From contig CADCXC010000018.1 of assembly GCA_902806595.1 (NCBI GenBank), forward strand, positions 124,001-188,000: DNA of 64,000 nt, read 5' to 3'. Positions within the stretch are counted from its first letter, which is position 1. Each line of letters starts with the position of its first letter. Position numbers and translations under genes: made by a program. This DNA is from Pyrenopolyporus hunteri. Lineage: Eukaryota; Ascomycota; Sordariomycetes; Xylariales; Hypoxylaceae. The notes beneath the pieces were generated by a model. The model made no database searches, had not been told where the DNA came from, and saw only the letters and a list, made by a program, of their open reading frames with translations. Below are positions 1-11,703 of this stretch, piece by piece.

Positions 1-440
1 TCCTATGGTGTGGCGGGGTAAGTGAGTAGCGAATATTGGGAGATTCAAGAATCAACATCAATCGCATCTAATTCTAGCCAAGCGAGTTTGAACGAAGGCG
101 TATCTACCTACGGTTACGTCTCTCTAACTCGGACCATGGTCCGAACTATGGTTTCCTTTTTGGGATAACTCAGTCCGGCGGATGCCCCGCGCGAGCCCCA
201 CCTTCGTCCGAAAGCCCATTATTGTCCGACCGAAATACGGGCTCTTTTGTTTTACCTGGAGGAATAATACTTCCGAGGTAAGTGCACTGCTGCTCTAGAG
301 ACGGCGCTAGTAGCAGTTCGGCTTAAAATGGTGAATCAGGCCGAGTAATTTCCTTCCGATGCTGCTTCTTTGGATGTGGTCGTTGGTTTCGTTCCAAGTC
401 TCTGGGCCCGAAAAGGTACCTAGGTACCTAGGTACCTGGC
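1..440. other. Left flank, no gene seen
   Basis: This GC-balanced stretch has no long open frame and no recognisable protein. It ends in a perfect array of the palindromic octamer CCTAGGTA at about 418-436, directly against the left end of the TIR element. The same octamer recurs through the window, often next to insertions. Confidence 0.5.
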
Positions 441-462
441 AGAAGGGCGTTAAAATAAATGC
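441..462 (+). repeat. Left terminal inverted repeat
   Basis: These 22 bp match 8229-8250 in reverse complement without mismatch. They escaped RIP, as the outermost bases of such elements commonly do. Confidence 0.8.
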
Positions 463-510
463 CTCAGCCACACCCACCTATTTCACCAGCCACACCTGGT
501 ATTGCCCGAG

Positions 511-992
511 GTTTTTTCGGGATATTATCTCGAATTTTTTTCTTAAGAAAAAAATTCGAAAAAAAAAGTAAAAATTAATTACGTAAAAATTTACGAATTA
601 TATTTTTTACGTTATATTAATTATATATTATATTATATTACGTTACGTTATATTATATTAATTAATTACGCGTATATTTCGCGTAATAATTTATATTACG
701 TTTTTATTTAATTAATTAAATCGTTTTATTAAATTATTATATATATTCGAAGTTTTTTCGAAATATTATTTCGAATTTTTTTTTTAAGAAAAAAATTCGA
801 AAAAAAAAATAAAAATTAATTACGTAAAAATTTACGAGTTATATTTTTTACGTTATATTAATTATATATCGTATTATATTACGTTACGTTATATTACGTT
901 ACGTTAATTAATTACGCGTATATTTTATATAATAATTTATATTATATTTTTATTTAATTAATTAAATCGTTTAATTAAATTATTATATATAT
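511..992. repeat. Two tandem copies of a ~241-bp unit with internal palindrome
   Basis: The text starting at 511 (GTTTTTTCGGGATATTATCT) recurs at 752 with only C/T and G/A type changes, an offset of exactly 241 bases. Each copy contains a hairpin-forming palindrome of the form CGAATTTTTT...AAAAAATTCG around 531-560 and 772-800. The outer copy keeps more G and C than the inner one, so mutation density rises inward. Confidence 0.75.
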
Positions 993-1375
993 CGTAATTA
1001 TTATATTTAAAATTATTTATATTTTAATAAACGATTTTATTAATTAAATTAATTTAATTAAATTAATTTAATTAAATTAATTTAATTATATAAATTAAAT
1101 TAAATAAATCGAATTAAATAAATCGAATTAAATAAATCGAATTATATAAATTTAATTATATAAATTTAATTTTAATTTAACGTATAATTTAATTTAAAAA
1201 ATTAAATTATATAAATTTAATTATAAATATAAATTTAATTATATAAATTTAATTATATAAATTTAATTTTAATTCGATGTATTTTTCGTAATATTTTTTA
1301 AAAAATTTTTCGAATTATATATTTAAAATTAAATATAAAAAAATTATACGAATAATTATTTACGACGATTTTATC

Positions 1376-1558
1376 GAAAAGTAATATAAAGTAATTTTTT
1401 ACGACGATTTTATCGAAAAATAATAAAAATAATTTTTTATAACGATTTTTCGAAAAATAATAAAAATAATTTTTCGCGACGATTTTATCGAAAAATAATA
1501 AAAGTAATTATTTATAACGATTTTTTCGAAAAATAATATAAAATAATTTTTTATAACG
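1376..1558. repeat. Minisatellite, ~37-39 bp unit, left part
   Basis: About five imperfect copies of a unit built from GAAAAATAATAAAAATAATT followed by TTTTATAACGATTTTTC. The array is interrupted at 1558 by the retrotransposon and resumes at 7753, which shows that both parts were once continuous. Confidence 0.75.
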
Positions 1559-1771
1559 TATTAATAAATACGTACGTAAATAAAATAAAAAAATAACGAT
1601 AAAAATAAACGCGATATAATAAAATTAATATTATATAAATTATTTTAAAAAAAAATTATTTAATAAAAAAATTATAAAAAAAATTTCCTTTATATAAATA
1701 AAAATATATAAATATTTTTTTTTTAAAATACGTATTATAAAATAATATATATATAAATTAATTAATTATTA
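1559..1771. repeat. Left LTR of nested retrotransposon
   Basis: It begins TATTAATAAATACGTACG and ends ...AATTATTA, consistent with original TG...CA termini after RIP. It aligns over its whole length with 7539-7752, differing mainly by transitions and one extra T in a T run. Confidence 0.8.
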
Positions 1772-4700
1772 TTTACTTTATTTTTTTTTCGTAATTAATT
1801 AATTACGAATTATTAATTAAATTTTTCGTTTTATTTATTTTTTTAATTTTAAATTAATTTAATTTTTTTTTTATAAATTTCGTATAATTTTATTAAAAAA
1901 CGTTTTCGTTATTACGTTCGTAAAATTATACGATTTATATATTTATTAAATATTATTAATTTTTCGATTTTTATAAAATTATTTTAAAACTATAAAATTA
2001 ATTATTAATTTTTTTATTAATATTTTTTATTTATATTAAATATTAATATAATAATAAAAAATTAATATATAATATAAAAAAATTTTAAAAAATAAAAAAC
2101 GTTTTAAAATAATATTAATTATATAATAAATAACGTAATCGATATTAAAACTTTAAATTATTTTATAAATTTTATTAATAAATATATTATAAATAATTTA
2201 TTTATATTTAATAAATAATTAATAAATAATATTATTAATAATTTATATTTTATTATTTTAATCGATAAAACTTTTATTATTTAAAATAATAACGTATTTA
2301 ATTTATAAATTTAAATTTTTATTATTTACGAAAAATTCGTTAATAAAAATATAAAAATATAAATTTTAAAAATTTAATTTAATATAACGAAATTTACGTA
2401 TTTAATTATTTATTTATTATTTAATTTTAATATTAAAAATTTTAACTTTTTTAAATTCGAATTTAAAATATTAAATCGTCGTAAAATAATCGAAAATTAC
2501 TTTAAATTAATATATAAAAATAATATATATACTTCGAATTTATTATTTTATAAATTTTTTAATTATATCGAAAATTTTAACATTTAATAATTTAAATTTT
2601 TTAATTTAATTTTTTTAAATAATCGTTATATTAAAATTTTTATCGTAAACTATAATACGTAAATTATTAAAATCTTCGATTTCGAAATTTATAATTCTTT
2701 AAAAATGTATTTTAATTTTAATTTTATTAAAAATTTTATTTTTAATAATTAAAAAATCTTCGATATCGACATTAAAAATATTATTCGTTTAAAAATTAAT
2801 AAATTCGAATAAATTTAAATCCGTTATAAATAAATAAAAGTGGAAAATTAATAATTTTATTCGTAATTTTTATTAATAATAACGTGAATAAATTTTAAAT
2901 TAATAAATATTTAACTTTACGAAATTATATAAAAATTTAATTATTTATAATAATATTTTTTTAAAATATTTATTTTTAAATTTAATTAATAAATATATAA
3001 AAATAATTTTTTATATTGATGTTTTAAATTAAATATAAATTATTATAATATTTCGAATTATAATTTTTATTTTTTTTCGATATAATATAAGCGTTAAAAT
3101 TAATATAATACGTTAATTAATCTTTTAAATAATAAATATATACGTTATAATATATTTTTTATCGAAATTATTATAATTTTAAATTATTAAACGAGATTTT
3201 TTATATAATATAACGATATTTTTACCTTTAATTTTACGAATTATTCGTAACTTGAAAATCGTAACACTTCGATATATAATTACATCGTAAATTTTTAAAC
3301 GTAAAATATTTTCTTCGAATAAAATATTAAATTTTTTTATATTTAATATTTCGTAAAATTTTTTTTATATAATAATTTTTTTATTCGTTCGAAATTTAAT
3401 AATAAAAATAAAATTCTTTTATTTTTTATTAATAATATATAATTTTATAATAAAAAAAAAATCGTCGATATATATAAAATTTTTTTTCGAAATAATTTAA
3501 TAATTATCGAAATTAAAAATTAATGTAAATAATTCGATTTTAAATTTTTTAAACGATATTAAATTTTTTTAATTAAATATATAATTTAATATAAAAATTT
3601 TTAAACGTAAATATTTTATTCGAAACGTTAAAAATAACGATAATATTTTTATTTAACATTATAATAATTTTATAAAAACTTTTTTATTTTTTTTTTTTTA
3701 TAAATAAATATTTTATTATCGATAAAAAATAATATAAAAAAAGTTTTTTATATATTAAAATTATTACGTATATTTAAAATATTTTTTATAAAATATTATA
3801 CCTTAATTTTTTTAATTTTCGTTATTATTTTTTAAACGATTTATACTTTTTAAATTTATACGAAAATAAAAAATAAATTTATATTAATTTTAAAATAAAC
3901 GTCGAATATAAAAAATATAAATATTAAATTATTCGAATTAATAATATTATTAATTATTTTAATAATTATTTATAATCGAAATATACGTAAATTTAAACTT
4001 TAAAATTTATCGGTAATAATTTCGTACGTTTTATAAATTAAATCGTAATATTTTTCGATTTTATTAATTAATTAATATATTTTAATAAATATTTAATAAT
4101 AAATAATTTTAATAATATAAACCTTATTTCGAAATTCGATATTATCGAAATTCGTGTCGATATTATATATAATAATATTTAAAAATTCGAAATAAATGTT
4201 AATTTAATATTATTTTAATATATCTTAAATTTTTTTAATAAAAATAATTTTTATAAAATAAATAATTTAAAACTTTATAATAACATCGATTATATATAAA
4301 ATAAAACATTCGTTTAAATATATAATATTAACGATAATTTCGTAATTAAAATTTATATTAAAATTTTTTAAATTAAATTTAAATTTTTAAAAAACTTTAC
4401 TTTTAATTTAATAATAATAATAAAATTTATTAACTTTTTTAATATTTTTAATATTAACGTTATAATTTATTTTATTTAAAAAAATATATAATTTAATTAT
4501 AAAAAAATAACTAAATTAAATATAAATACGGCGTAATTTAAATTCCGTAAAAAAAATCGTATTATCGAAATAAAATTATAAATATTTTTATTTATAAATA
4601 ATAACGACGATAATATCATTTTTTTCGATTAATTAATTTATAATATTATTTAAATAAACATTTAATCGATTTATATTTTTTAAATATATAAAAAACGAAA

Positions 4701-7538
4701 TATTTAAATTTATAATATAAAAATCGATTAATTCGAATAAAACGTTAATCGTAATTATATTTAATAATTCGATTAAAAATTTATTTTCGAATTTAATATT
4801 AATTTTATCGATTTAATTATTATTTATTTTAAAATTTCGATCGAAAAAATTATTTATAAAAATTTAATATTAATTTTTTTTTATAATAAATATTTTAATT
4901 ACGTCGATATCGAAAATAATATTTTAAAAAATATTTTTAATATATCGATTTAAAATAAATATAATATTATTTTTTAATTTATCGATAAAAAAATAATAAA
5001 AAATAATTTAATATTAATATATTTAATTTATTAAATATTTCGTAATTAATTAATATTAAAAATCGATTTTTTTCGTTTCGAAAATTACGACATTTTAATC
5101 GTCGTTTTTTAATTTCGAATTTTTTTATTTAATATTTTTATAATTCGTTAAAAACGTAATATATTTACCTTTATTTTTATTTTTTTAAATTCGTTAACGT
5201 TTTTTAATTTTTTTTTATTCGTTTTCGAAATATTTAATAAATTAATATTTTTTTTTTATATATTTAATAACGATATTTTTAAATTTAAGTCGTTTTTTTC
5301 GATTAATATCGACCGTTTTTATTATTATAATAATACTTTTATTTAATATAAAATTAATCGAAATTTTCGTCGTTATCGTCGTTAATTATAAATTAATATA
5401 TTTTTTTAATATTTTCGAAAATATTAATTAACGCGCGAAATTTATTAATTAACTTTTCGAAATAATATAATAAAATAAATAAAATATATTATAATTAAAA
5501 TATATTACGAATAATACGTTACGTAATTATAATAAATTATTATTTACTTTTAAAATTTTTTTTAAAAATACGTTAATATAATATTAATTTATTTAATATT
5601 ATTTATAATATTTTAAAATCGAACTTTCTTTCGTTTTTTTTTTAATTTTAATATTATAAAAAATAATCGAAATTTAATCGTAATAATATTAAATTTTATT
5701 TTATTTTATATTAAAATATCGTTTTATAATAAAATATATATCCGTAAAATATTAATAACGAAATATATTATATAAAAAATAAATAATCGTTTATTTAATA
5801 AAAATAATAAAAAATACGATATAAAATTAAATTTAATATATTTTAATTATATAATATACGTTTAAAAAAAACGAAATTTATTTTTTAAAACGTTATAAAA
5901 TTTTTCGATATAATTATTTTTATTATTTTAAATTTTTTTAAAATAATCGACGATAATAAAAAAATATATTTCGTTAAAAATTCGAATAAAAAAAACGTTA
6001 TAATAAATATCGCTTTATTAATTTTCGATAAATATAAATATAAAAATCGATTTAATTAATAAAAATTATAAAATTATTTAAAAAAAAAACCGTAATTTTC
6101 GATATAATAATTTTTTTTTAATATAATATTTAATAAAACTATCGATATTATATATAAATTATTCGATAACGATTTAAAAGATTTATAAATATTTTTTAAT
6201 AATAAAAATTAAAATTATTTTTTTCGTATAAAATTAAAAATATATCGTTAATTATATTTTTATAATTTAATATAAATTAAAATAATAAAATATAAATCGA
6301 TAATAATAATTTAAAAAAATACGATTACTTTTAATTAAATAAATATAAAAATAAAAAAAATAATCGTATTAAACATTTAAAATTTAAATTAAATACGAAA
6401 ATTACTTTAAAAAATTTAAAATAACGAAAAAAAAAATTCGTTATTAAAATTTAAACGAAAATTAAAATATAAATTACGTCGTAAAAATTTAATTTAATAA
6501 AAAAAATAATAACGTATTAAATATCGATAATAAATTATTAATAATAAAAAAAATAAAAATAATTATTAAATAAATAATTTATAACGTTAATAATACGAAA
6601 TTAATAATAATTTAACCGAAATTATTAACGTTTATAAATTTAACCTTTTTTAATTTCTTATTTATATTAACGTTATAAAATAAAAAATCGTTAATTATTT
6701 TTATATCGTAACGTAAATATAATTCGATATAAATATTAAAAAATAAATCGTATTTTTATCGATATAATACATCGATATTTTTTATATTAAAACGTTAAAT
6801 TATTTACGTTTAATATATTTTAATTTATTATAATTTTATTTAAAAAATTTATATATCGATATAAAATTAATTAAAATTTTTATTATATTAACATTATTTT
6901 TATTTATATAAATATTTTTTTATATAAATATATATTTTAATATAATTTTAAATTAACGTAATATAACCGCGAAATTTCCTATTATAAAACCTTTAAATTA
7001 TTTTTAATATTTTTTTAAAATATTTTTTATAATATAAATATATAATTTATTTTTATTTATAATAATTAAATTTTTTAAAAAAAATAATATTTACGTTATT
7101 TTTTATTTTTTAATAACGATTTAAAAATTAATTTTTTTTTATTTTAAAACCTTATAATTAAATTATTAATTAAAAAACGTATAATTATTAAAAATATATC
7201 TTATTAATTTAATAAATTTTTTTTTAATATTTCGTTCGATTAAATCGAATTTTTTAATATAAATTTACGTTTAAATCGAACTTTTAATTTTTTATAATAT
7301 AATAATAAAAAATTATATAAAAAAAAATAAAAATATATCGAATAAAATATTTAAATTACGATATAAAAATATAAACTTAAATAAATTAAATAACGATATA
7401 AAATAATAATTTATTATATACGAAAAAAAATATAATTAATATTATATATATTATTATAATAAAATTTTTAAAATTATCGTAATAATAATTTTTTTAACTT
7501 TATTAATTTATATTATTAATTTTAATAATATTAATTAA

Positions 7539-7752
7539 TATTAATAAATACGTACGTAAATAAAATAAAAAAATAATAATAAAAATAAACGCGATATAAT
7601 AAAATTAATATTATATAAATTATTTTAAAAAAAAATTATTTAATAAAAAAACCGTAAAAAAAATCTCTTTTATATAAATAAAAATATATAAATATTTTTT
7701 TTTTTAAAATACGTATTATAAAATAATACGTATATAAATTAATTAATTATTA
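7539..7752. repeat. Right LTR of nested retrotransposon
   Basis: A direct-repeat partner of 1559-1771. It retains CCG near 7652, where the left copy has TTA, showing independent RIP of the two copies. Confidence 0.8.
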
Positions 7753-7905
7753 TAATGATTTTTTCGAAAAATAATAAAAGTAGTTTTTTATAATAATTTT
7801 TTCGAAAAATAATAAAGGTAATTTTTTACGACGATTTTTTTAAAAAATAATATAAAGTAATTTTTTACGATAATTTTTCGAAAAATAATATAAATAATTT
7901 TTCGT
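7753..7905. repeat. Minisatellite, right part
   Basis: About four copies of the same ~38-bp unit as at 1376-1558 (pattern GATTTTTTCGAAAAATAATA). It continues the array interrupted by the retrotransposon. Confidence 0.7.
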
Positions 7906-8228
7906 AAAAATTAAAAAATATTATAAAAATTATATTAAAAACTATATTAATAATTATATTAAAAGGTATATAATTATAAAAATAATCGTAAAATTCGAAA
8001 AAAATTAAAAGTTATTATATTATTTTACGAAAATAATTTTTAATTAAATATTTTAAATAATATTAATTATATTAATTATAACGTTATATATTATTAATAT
8101 TATTATAATTAAAATTTATAAATAAATAACATTATAAATAAGTTTTTTATATATAAGTTTTTTTTTAACGTTAATAAATTTTAAAAACGAAAAAGTTAAC
8201 GAGAAATTTAAAGGTTAATGTAGTTAAA

Positions 8229-8250
8229 GCATTTATTTTAACGCCCTTCT
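8229..8250 (-). repeat. Right terminal inverted repeat
   Basis: Exact reverse complement of 441-462. Ordinary sequence composition resumes immediately outside it, and the URI gene starts 184 bp further on. Confidence 0.8.
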
Positions 8251-8434
8251 ACCTGGGTACATATGGTCGATGGATCTGCTTGCAACCATCTACTCCGGCA
8301 CGTGACTAATGGAGCCTAGCTTAAAACATTTCGGTACCCATTTTTTCCCCCATAGAAATCTTTCTTAGGTATTTTTATGGTTTCCTCTTAACGTTCACTC
8401 ATCCTACGACTGTTGTCGATCGTCGGTCTGCAAG

Positions 8435-10255
8435 ATGGCCTCTGCTAAAGACAGCTTCTTCGACCTGGAAAGGCATCGGCGAAAGCTGGAGGAAAATGTC
8501 GAAAGGCTTTCTAAGGCGCTGGACCATTGGAAACAATGGAAACGAGAATACGAGACGCTGCGGTCCGATCTAGAGTCGCTGCCGCCCTCGGCTAGTCAAC
8601 AGGACCTGAGACGTATCCGAGAGAAATTCCAAGGCGACTTATTAAATGAGAAGGAACTTGGCGACATCTTCGGCCGGGGGGACTCGAAGAAAGCCGAGCA
8701 GGTCATCAGCACGCTCACGAACCGATTAGATTATGTCACGAGGAACATCACCACGCTTGGTAAACAACTTGGGGAAGCAGAGAATAAACTAGCTGCCGTC
8801 ACAATCGTTATGAATCCAGACGCGACCGACGAGGAGGGACTACCGATTACCGAGATAATGGAGGAGCTGGACGATGATGACAACGTCGTATCTTTTAGTC
8901 TGCGCACGGCAGGCGACAGCCAGCCTCAGATCATGGAAGCGCTCAGGAAAGCCGGGATCACCGATCTCCCTTCTACGAACAACCGCATCCTAGATGTTGG
9001 CGAGACAGGAGACACCAAATCTGGATCCGCAGAAGATGGCCCAAGTCCACCGCCCGCGCAACCCAACGGGTCTCATGTCCATGACTCGAAGAATGTTTCG
9101 GACCCTCCCAAAGAGTCGCGGGTCGAAGAGCGGACGGAAGCGAAGCCCCCATCTAAGAAAAAGGGTGTGACGTTCAGCGAAGACACTAAGCCCGCTCGAG
9201 AGCCGGAACAGTCGGAAACTGCTAAGAGACTAGAGGAGATACTTCAGAAGGCCCGAGATCAGCAGAGTATGATATCGGATCCTATCTTCCCCGCTGACGA
9301 ATCTCCGGACGATGCGTCCCTGAGAGAAGACATGATTCGATATAACAAGGAAACGATGGAGTACGAGATGGCTCCCATCGTGGCCGAGTTGCAACTTGAA
9401 GAGGGGTCTACAGGGGACGATACGGACGACTATAGCGACTACGACGAAGACGAAGACGATGAAGATGAATGGGGCAAGACAAAACTCGTTGTTGACGATG
9501 ATTGGAAACAGCGAATGCTGGAACTCAAGGAGCGGCTAAGCAATTACGACTTCAGCAAGAATAAAGAGCCTGACGACGACGAAGAGATGGTCGAAGGTAT
9601 TGGTCGTATAAGCATTAGACGGGAGGGCGGAGACGGTTTAAACGGTGATACCGAAAGTAGACCGAATATTCCACCTAACACTGAGGACCTGTTGCCCACG
9701 CAAGATGAGAAGAAGAGCGTTAGATTCGCCCAGAGTCTTGATATCGCTGAAGCCCCAACCCCAGCTCCAAAGCAAACATCGCGAAAGGAGTCGAAGAAAG
9801 CCGAGGCAGAACCTCTATCCGACGTCATGGAACGCAGTAGTGGTGCGGCGCAGCCGGTATCAACACAAAGCAGGAAGGTATCTCGATTTAAGAAAACGAG
9901 AAGCAACGGCGTGCCTATCAACTCGGCGCCAATATCCTTGGACGGCACCCCTATTTTGCCGGAGAGACCGGACGCTATTGGAAAGCCTACCCCATCAGGG
10001 CCGGAGGGTCGGACCCTGGCGGATTCGGTGCCAGAGCACGAACCGTCTTTAGAGGTGAAGGAGCCAGATGAGTTCGACGCAAATCTATTACAGAAGCAAG
10101 CCGCGGAAGAGTATTACAAGATGCGCAATAGGCTCGTCCACCGCCAGGGCGGGTTCATGAAAGAGAACGAAAACGCCATCCAACCACTCGATGAAGAGGA
10201 GGGAGGGCCGAAGCGGATGAGTCGTTTCAAGGCGGCGAGGCTGGCTAAGTCCTAG
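8435..10255 (+). CDS. URI/Bud27-like unconventional prefoldin
   Basis: A single-exon protein of 606 aa. Residues 1-120 form a heptad-rich coiled coil of the alpha-prefoldin type (starting DSFFDLERHRRKLEENVERL). A long acidic, disordered middle includes the run DDYSDYDEDEDDEDEW at about 331-346. The C-terminus (about 540-606) has the DUF3835-type tail with EEYYKMRNRLVHRQGGFM and ends KRMSRFKAARLAKS. Two sites, KKGVTF (242-247) and KKSVRF (426-431), fit the RVxF docking pattern for protein phosphatase 1; human URI is known to bind PP1, so docking here is an inference. Family members act in the cytoplasm as prefoldin-like scaffolds in RNA polymerase assembly and TOR-dependent translation control. 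The start ATG at 8435 is the first in frame after the transposon. The nearest neighbour, nudC, is convergent. Family call firm, detailed role inferred. Confidence 0.88.
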   Translation: MASAKDSFFDLERHRRKLEENVERLSKALDHWKQWKREYETLRSDLESLPPSASQQDLRRIREKFQGDLLNEKELGDIFGRGDSKKAEQVISTLTNRLDYVTRNITTLGKQLGEAENKLAAVTIVMNPDATDEEGLPITEIMEELDDDDNVVSFSLRTAGDSQPQIMEALRKAGITDLPSTNNRILDVGETGDTKSGSAEDGPSPPPAQPNGSHVHDSKNVSDPPKESRVEERTEAKPPSKKKGVTFSEDTKPAREPEQSETAKRLEEILQKARDQQSMISDPIFPADESPDDASLREDMIRYNKETMEYEMAPIVAELQLEEGSTGDDTDDYSDYDEDEDDEDEWGKTKLVVDDDWKQRMLELKERLSNYDFSKNKEPDDDEEMVEGIGRISIRREGGDGLNGDTESRPNIPPNTEDLLPTQDEKKSVRFAQSLDIAEAPTPAPKQTSRKESKKAEAEPLSDVMERSSGAAQPVSTQSRKVSRFKKTRSNGVPINSAPISLDGTPILPERPDAIGKPTPSGPEGRTLADSVPEHEPSLEVKEPDEFDANLLQKQAAEEYYKMRNRLVHRQGGFMKENENAIQPLDEEEGGPKRMSRFKAARLAKS

Positions 10256-10978
10256 AGAGTCGAGAGATTTTGCACTAACCTAACCCTGAATCGCGTAATT
10301 GGTTCTCGACTTCATTTGCGAGTGCGACTTCCACTCCATCGTACAACTAATGGCCGTCATCCAAGAGGTTATCGCGTGCTTGGGATTGAGTACATGGGCG
10401 ATTTGGGCTTTCGGTGGTTAGCCTAGAGCGCCACTTACTTGCTCCATATGTAGTATCAATTGCACAACCCATTACGGCAACATTCTGCAAGACTCTTTCT
10501 GGATACCTACACGAAAAAAACAGAAGTTGTCGGACGAGGTAGGTCTAAGCCGCGTGTGCAGCGTAAGTGATTTTTCTCTGGTATTTTTTTGCTCATCAAT
10601 TCTTTTATCTACATACTCATTCGTAGCCGCGGGCTACCTAACCGTGACGGAACGCTTATTAATCTGACAATTGATGCGTAGCGGCTCGCCGTCTGCTATG
10701 TCATTACTGGCGATTCCAAGATCGAATTCGGAGCAGGGCTCTCTGACGCCGCTACCCTTGGCTTTTTACTTTTCCATGGTTTTGGCGATTCGTTTCACCC
10801 TGCACATCTCGCGCCCCTATTTCATCCCGTTTTCTCCCATACTAAGTGTGTATGCGTATGTAGCTAATAAAACGAATTTGTCTCGGATCGTTACCCGTGA
10901 AGTCTTCTCGTGCTCCCGAGACTTGTGCTGTCCCCACGTTTCGGATTTCTAATGTTTTGCTTTTCTTGCCAGCTTAAC
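10256..10978. other. Convergent intergenic region between URI and nudC
   Basis: About 720 bp holding the 3' ends of two converging genes. A short open frame at 10671-10952 has no recognisable motif and is probably chance. Confidence 0.5.
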
Positions 10979-11703
10979 TTAACTCATCTTGGCGTTGCTA
11001 AAGTCGAGCTCGGGGTGCTGCTGCTGGAACTTCTTGAGCAGGTCGGCCTTCTTCTGGTCGTCGGAGGTGGGCAGGCCGAGCTCCTTCTGGCGCTGGTCGT
11101 ACATCATCTTCTCGACCATGGTGCGGGTCTCGCCGTCCAGGTCGCTCAGCTTGGAGTTCTCGGGCTGGATCTTGGTCACGTCGATCTTGGGCGCCGAGGT
11201 CACCACGTGCGCCCACCACTCCATCTTGTTCACCTTGTCCAGGTGGATCTCGATCGTCTTGGTCCCGTCCGGCGCGGACGACAGCGTCCACGTCGACTCT
11301 TCGGTGCGGATCGCGTGCGGGAGGTCACCCTGGCGAGGGGGTGTTAGTATATGGGTAGAGTTCCTCCTATCGTCTTCTATAATATATGGAGTCTTGTAGG
11401 CGTGGAGCGTAGACATACATCGATGATGGGGTCCTGGCCCTTGATGCCGACCTTCAGCTTCTGTCTCTTAAGCTCGACGACGAGATCCCGAGCCTTGAGG
11501 TTGCCGGGGATGGTGATGCTGATGTCGAGGTCGCCGATGGTTTGGTTCCATTTGTACGGCAGCGCTGCCTGTTCCTCGGCCTCCTTGGCGCGGGCGGCGG
11601 CTTCTTGCTCCGGGGTGGGATCTGCGGTAGAGATAGCTGTCAGCTGTGTGTTTGGTAATGTTTTGATTTCGGATTTCCACAATTACATACTTTGATCGGC
11701 CAT
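10979..11703 (-). CDS. nudC: NudC-like nuclear movement protein (CS domain)
   Basis: Three exons on the minus strand: 11703-11691, 11621-11419 and 11329-10979, giving 188 aa. Exon 1 encodes only MADQ plus one base. Introns have GTATGT donors and CAG acceptors, and all phases join. The product has a short Ala/Glu-rich coil (5-25). Next comes a CS/p23-like domain (about 26-112) with YKWNQTIGDLDISITIPG and, across the second junction, KGQDPIIDGDLPHAIRTEES. The C-terminal tail KMMYDQRQKELGLPTSDDQK is typical of NudC. NudC proteins are Hsp90-linked co-chaperones supporting dynein/LIS1-dependent nuclear migration in hyphae. Length fits the compact fungal form. It is divergent with tfb3, about 656 bp between start codons. 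Confidence 0.93.

Larger units (their letters stand above)
1559..7752. mobile_element. RIP-degraded LTR retrotransposon nested in the TIR element
   Basis: Direct repeats of 213 and 214 bp bound the element (1559-1771 and 7539-7752). It is flanked by TAACG on the left (1554-1558) and TAATG on the right (7753-7757), a 5-bp target duplication differing by one RIP-type C-to-T change. Joining the flanks restores one normal minisatellite unit, so this is an insertion. No gag, protease, reverse transcriptase or integrase frame survives in the 5.8-kb interior. A TATA-rich stretch about 130 bp into the LTR, read on the plus strand, hints at plus orientation but is weak evidence. Gypsy or copia class cannot be decided. 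Confidence 0.8.
441..8250. mobile_element. RIP-degraded TIR-bounded DNA element carrying a nested LTR retrotransposon
   Basis: The ends are near-perfect inverted repeats: AGAAGGGCGTTAAAATAAAT at 441 reads in reverse complement at 8231-8250, and identity extends to 22 bp. The hexamer ACCTGG lies outside both ends (434-439 and 8251-8256) and may be the target duplication, though one extra C at 440 makes the exact border uncertain. Removing the nested retroelement and one copy of its target duplication leaves about 1.6 kb. That remainder has no coding sequence, only subterminal tandem repeats, so the host element was probably non-autonomous. Everything except the outer 60-80 bp is almost pure A+T with isolated CpG, as expected of RIP. 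The superfamily cannot be assigned because no transposase is readable. Confidence 0.7.

Noticed and set aside
359..571. 70-codon plus-strand frame at the left element border
   Set aside because: It runs from unique flank through the TIR into the RIPed repeat and ends in lysine codons from poly-A; no gene could have this structure.
1772..7538. Reading surviving gag-pol motifs in the nested element
   Set aside because: Every frame is interrupted every few codons and composition is too degraded to claim any motif or superfamily.
10671..10952. 93-codon plus-strand frame after URI
   Set aside because: It lies in the convergent 3' flank, has no motif and irregular codon use.
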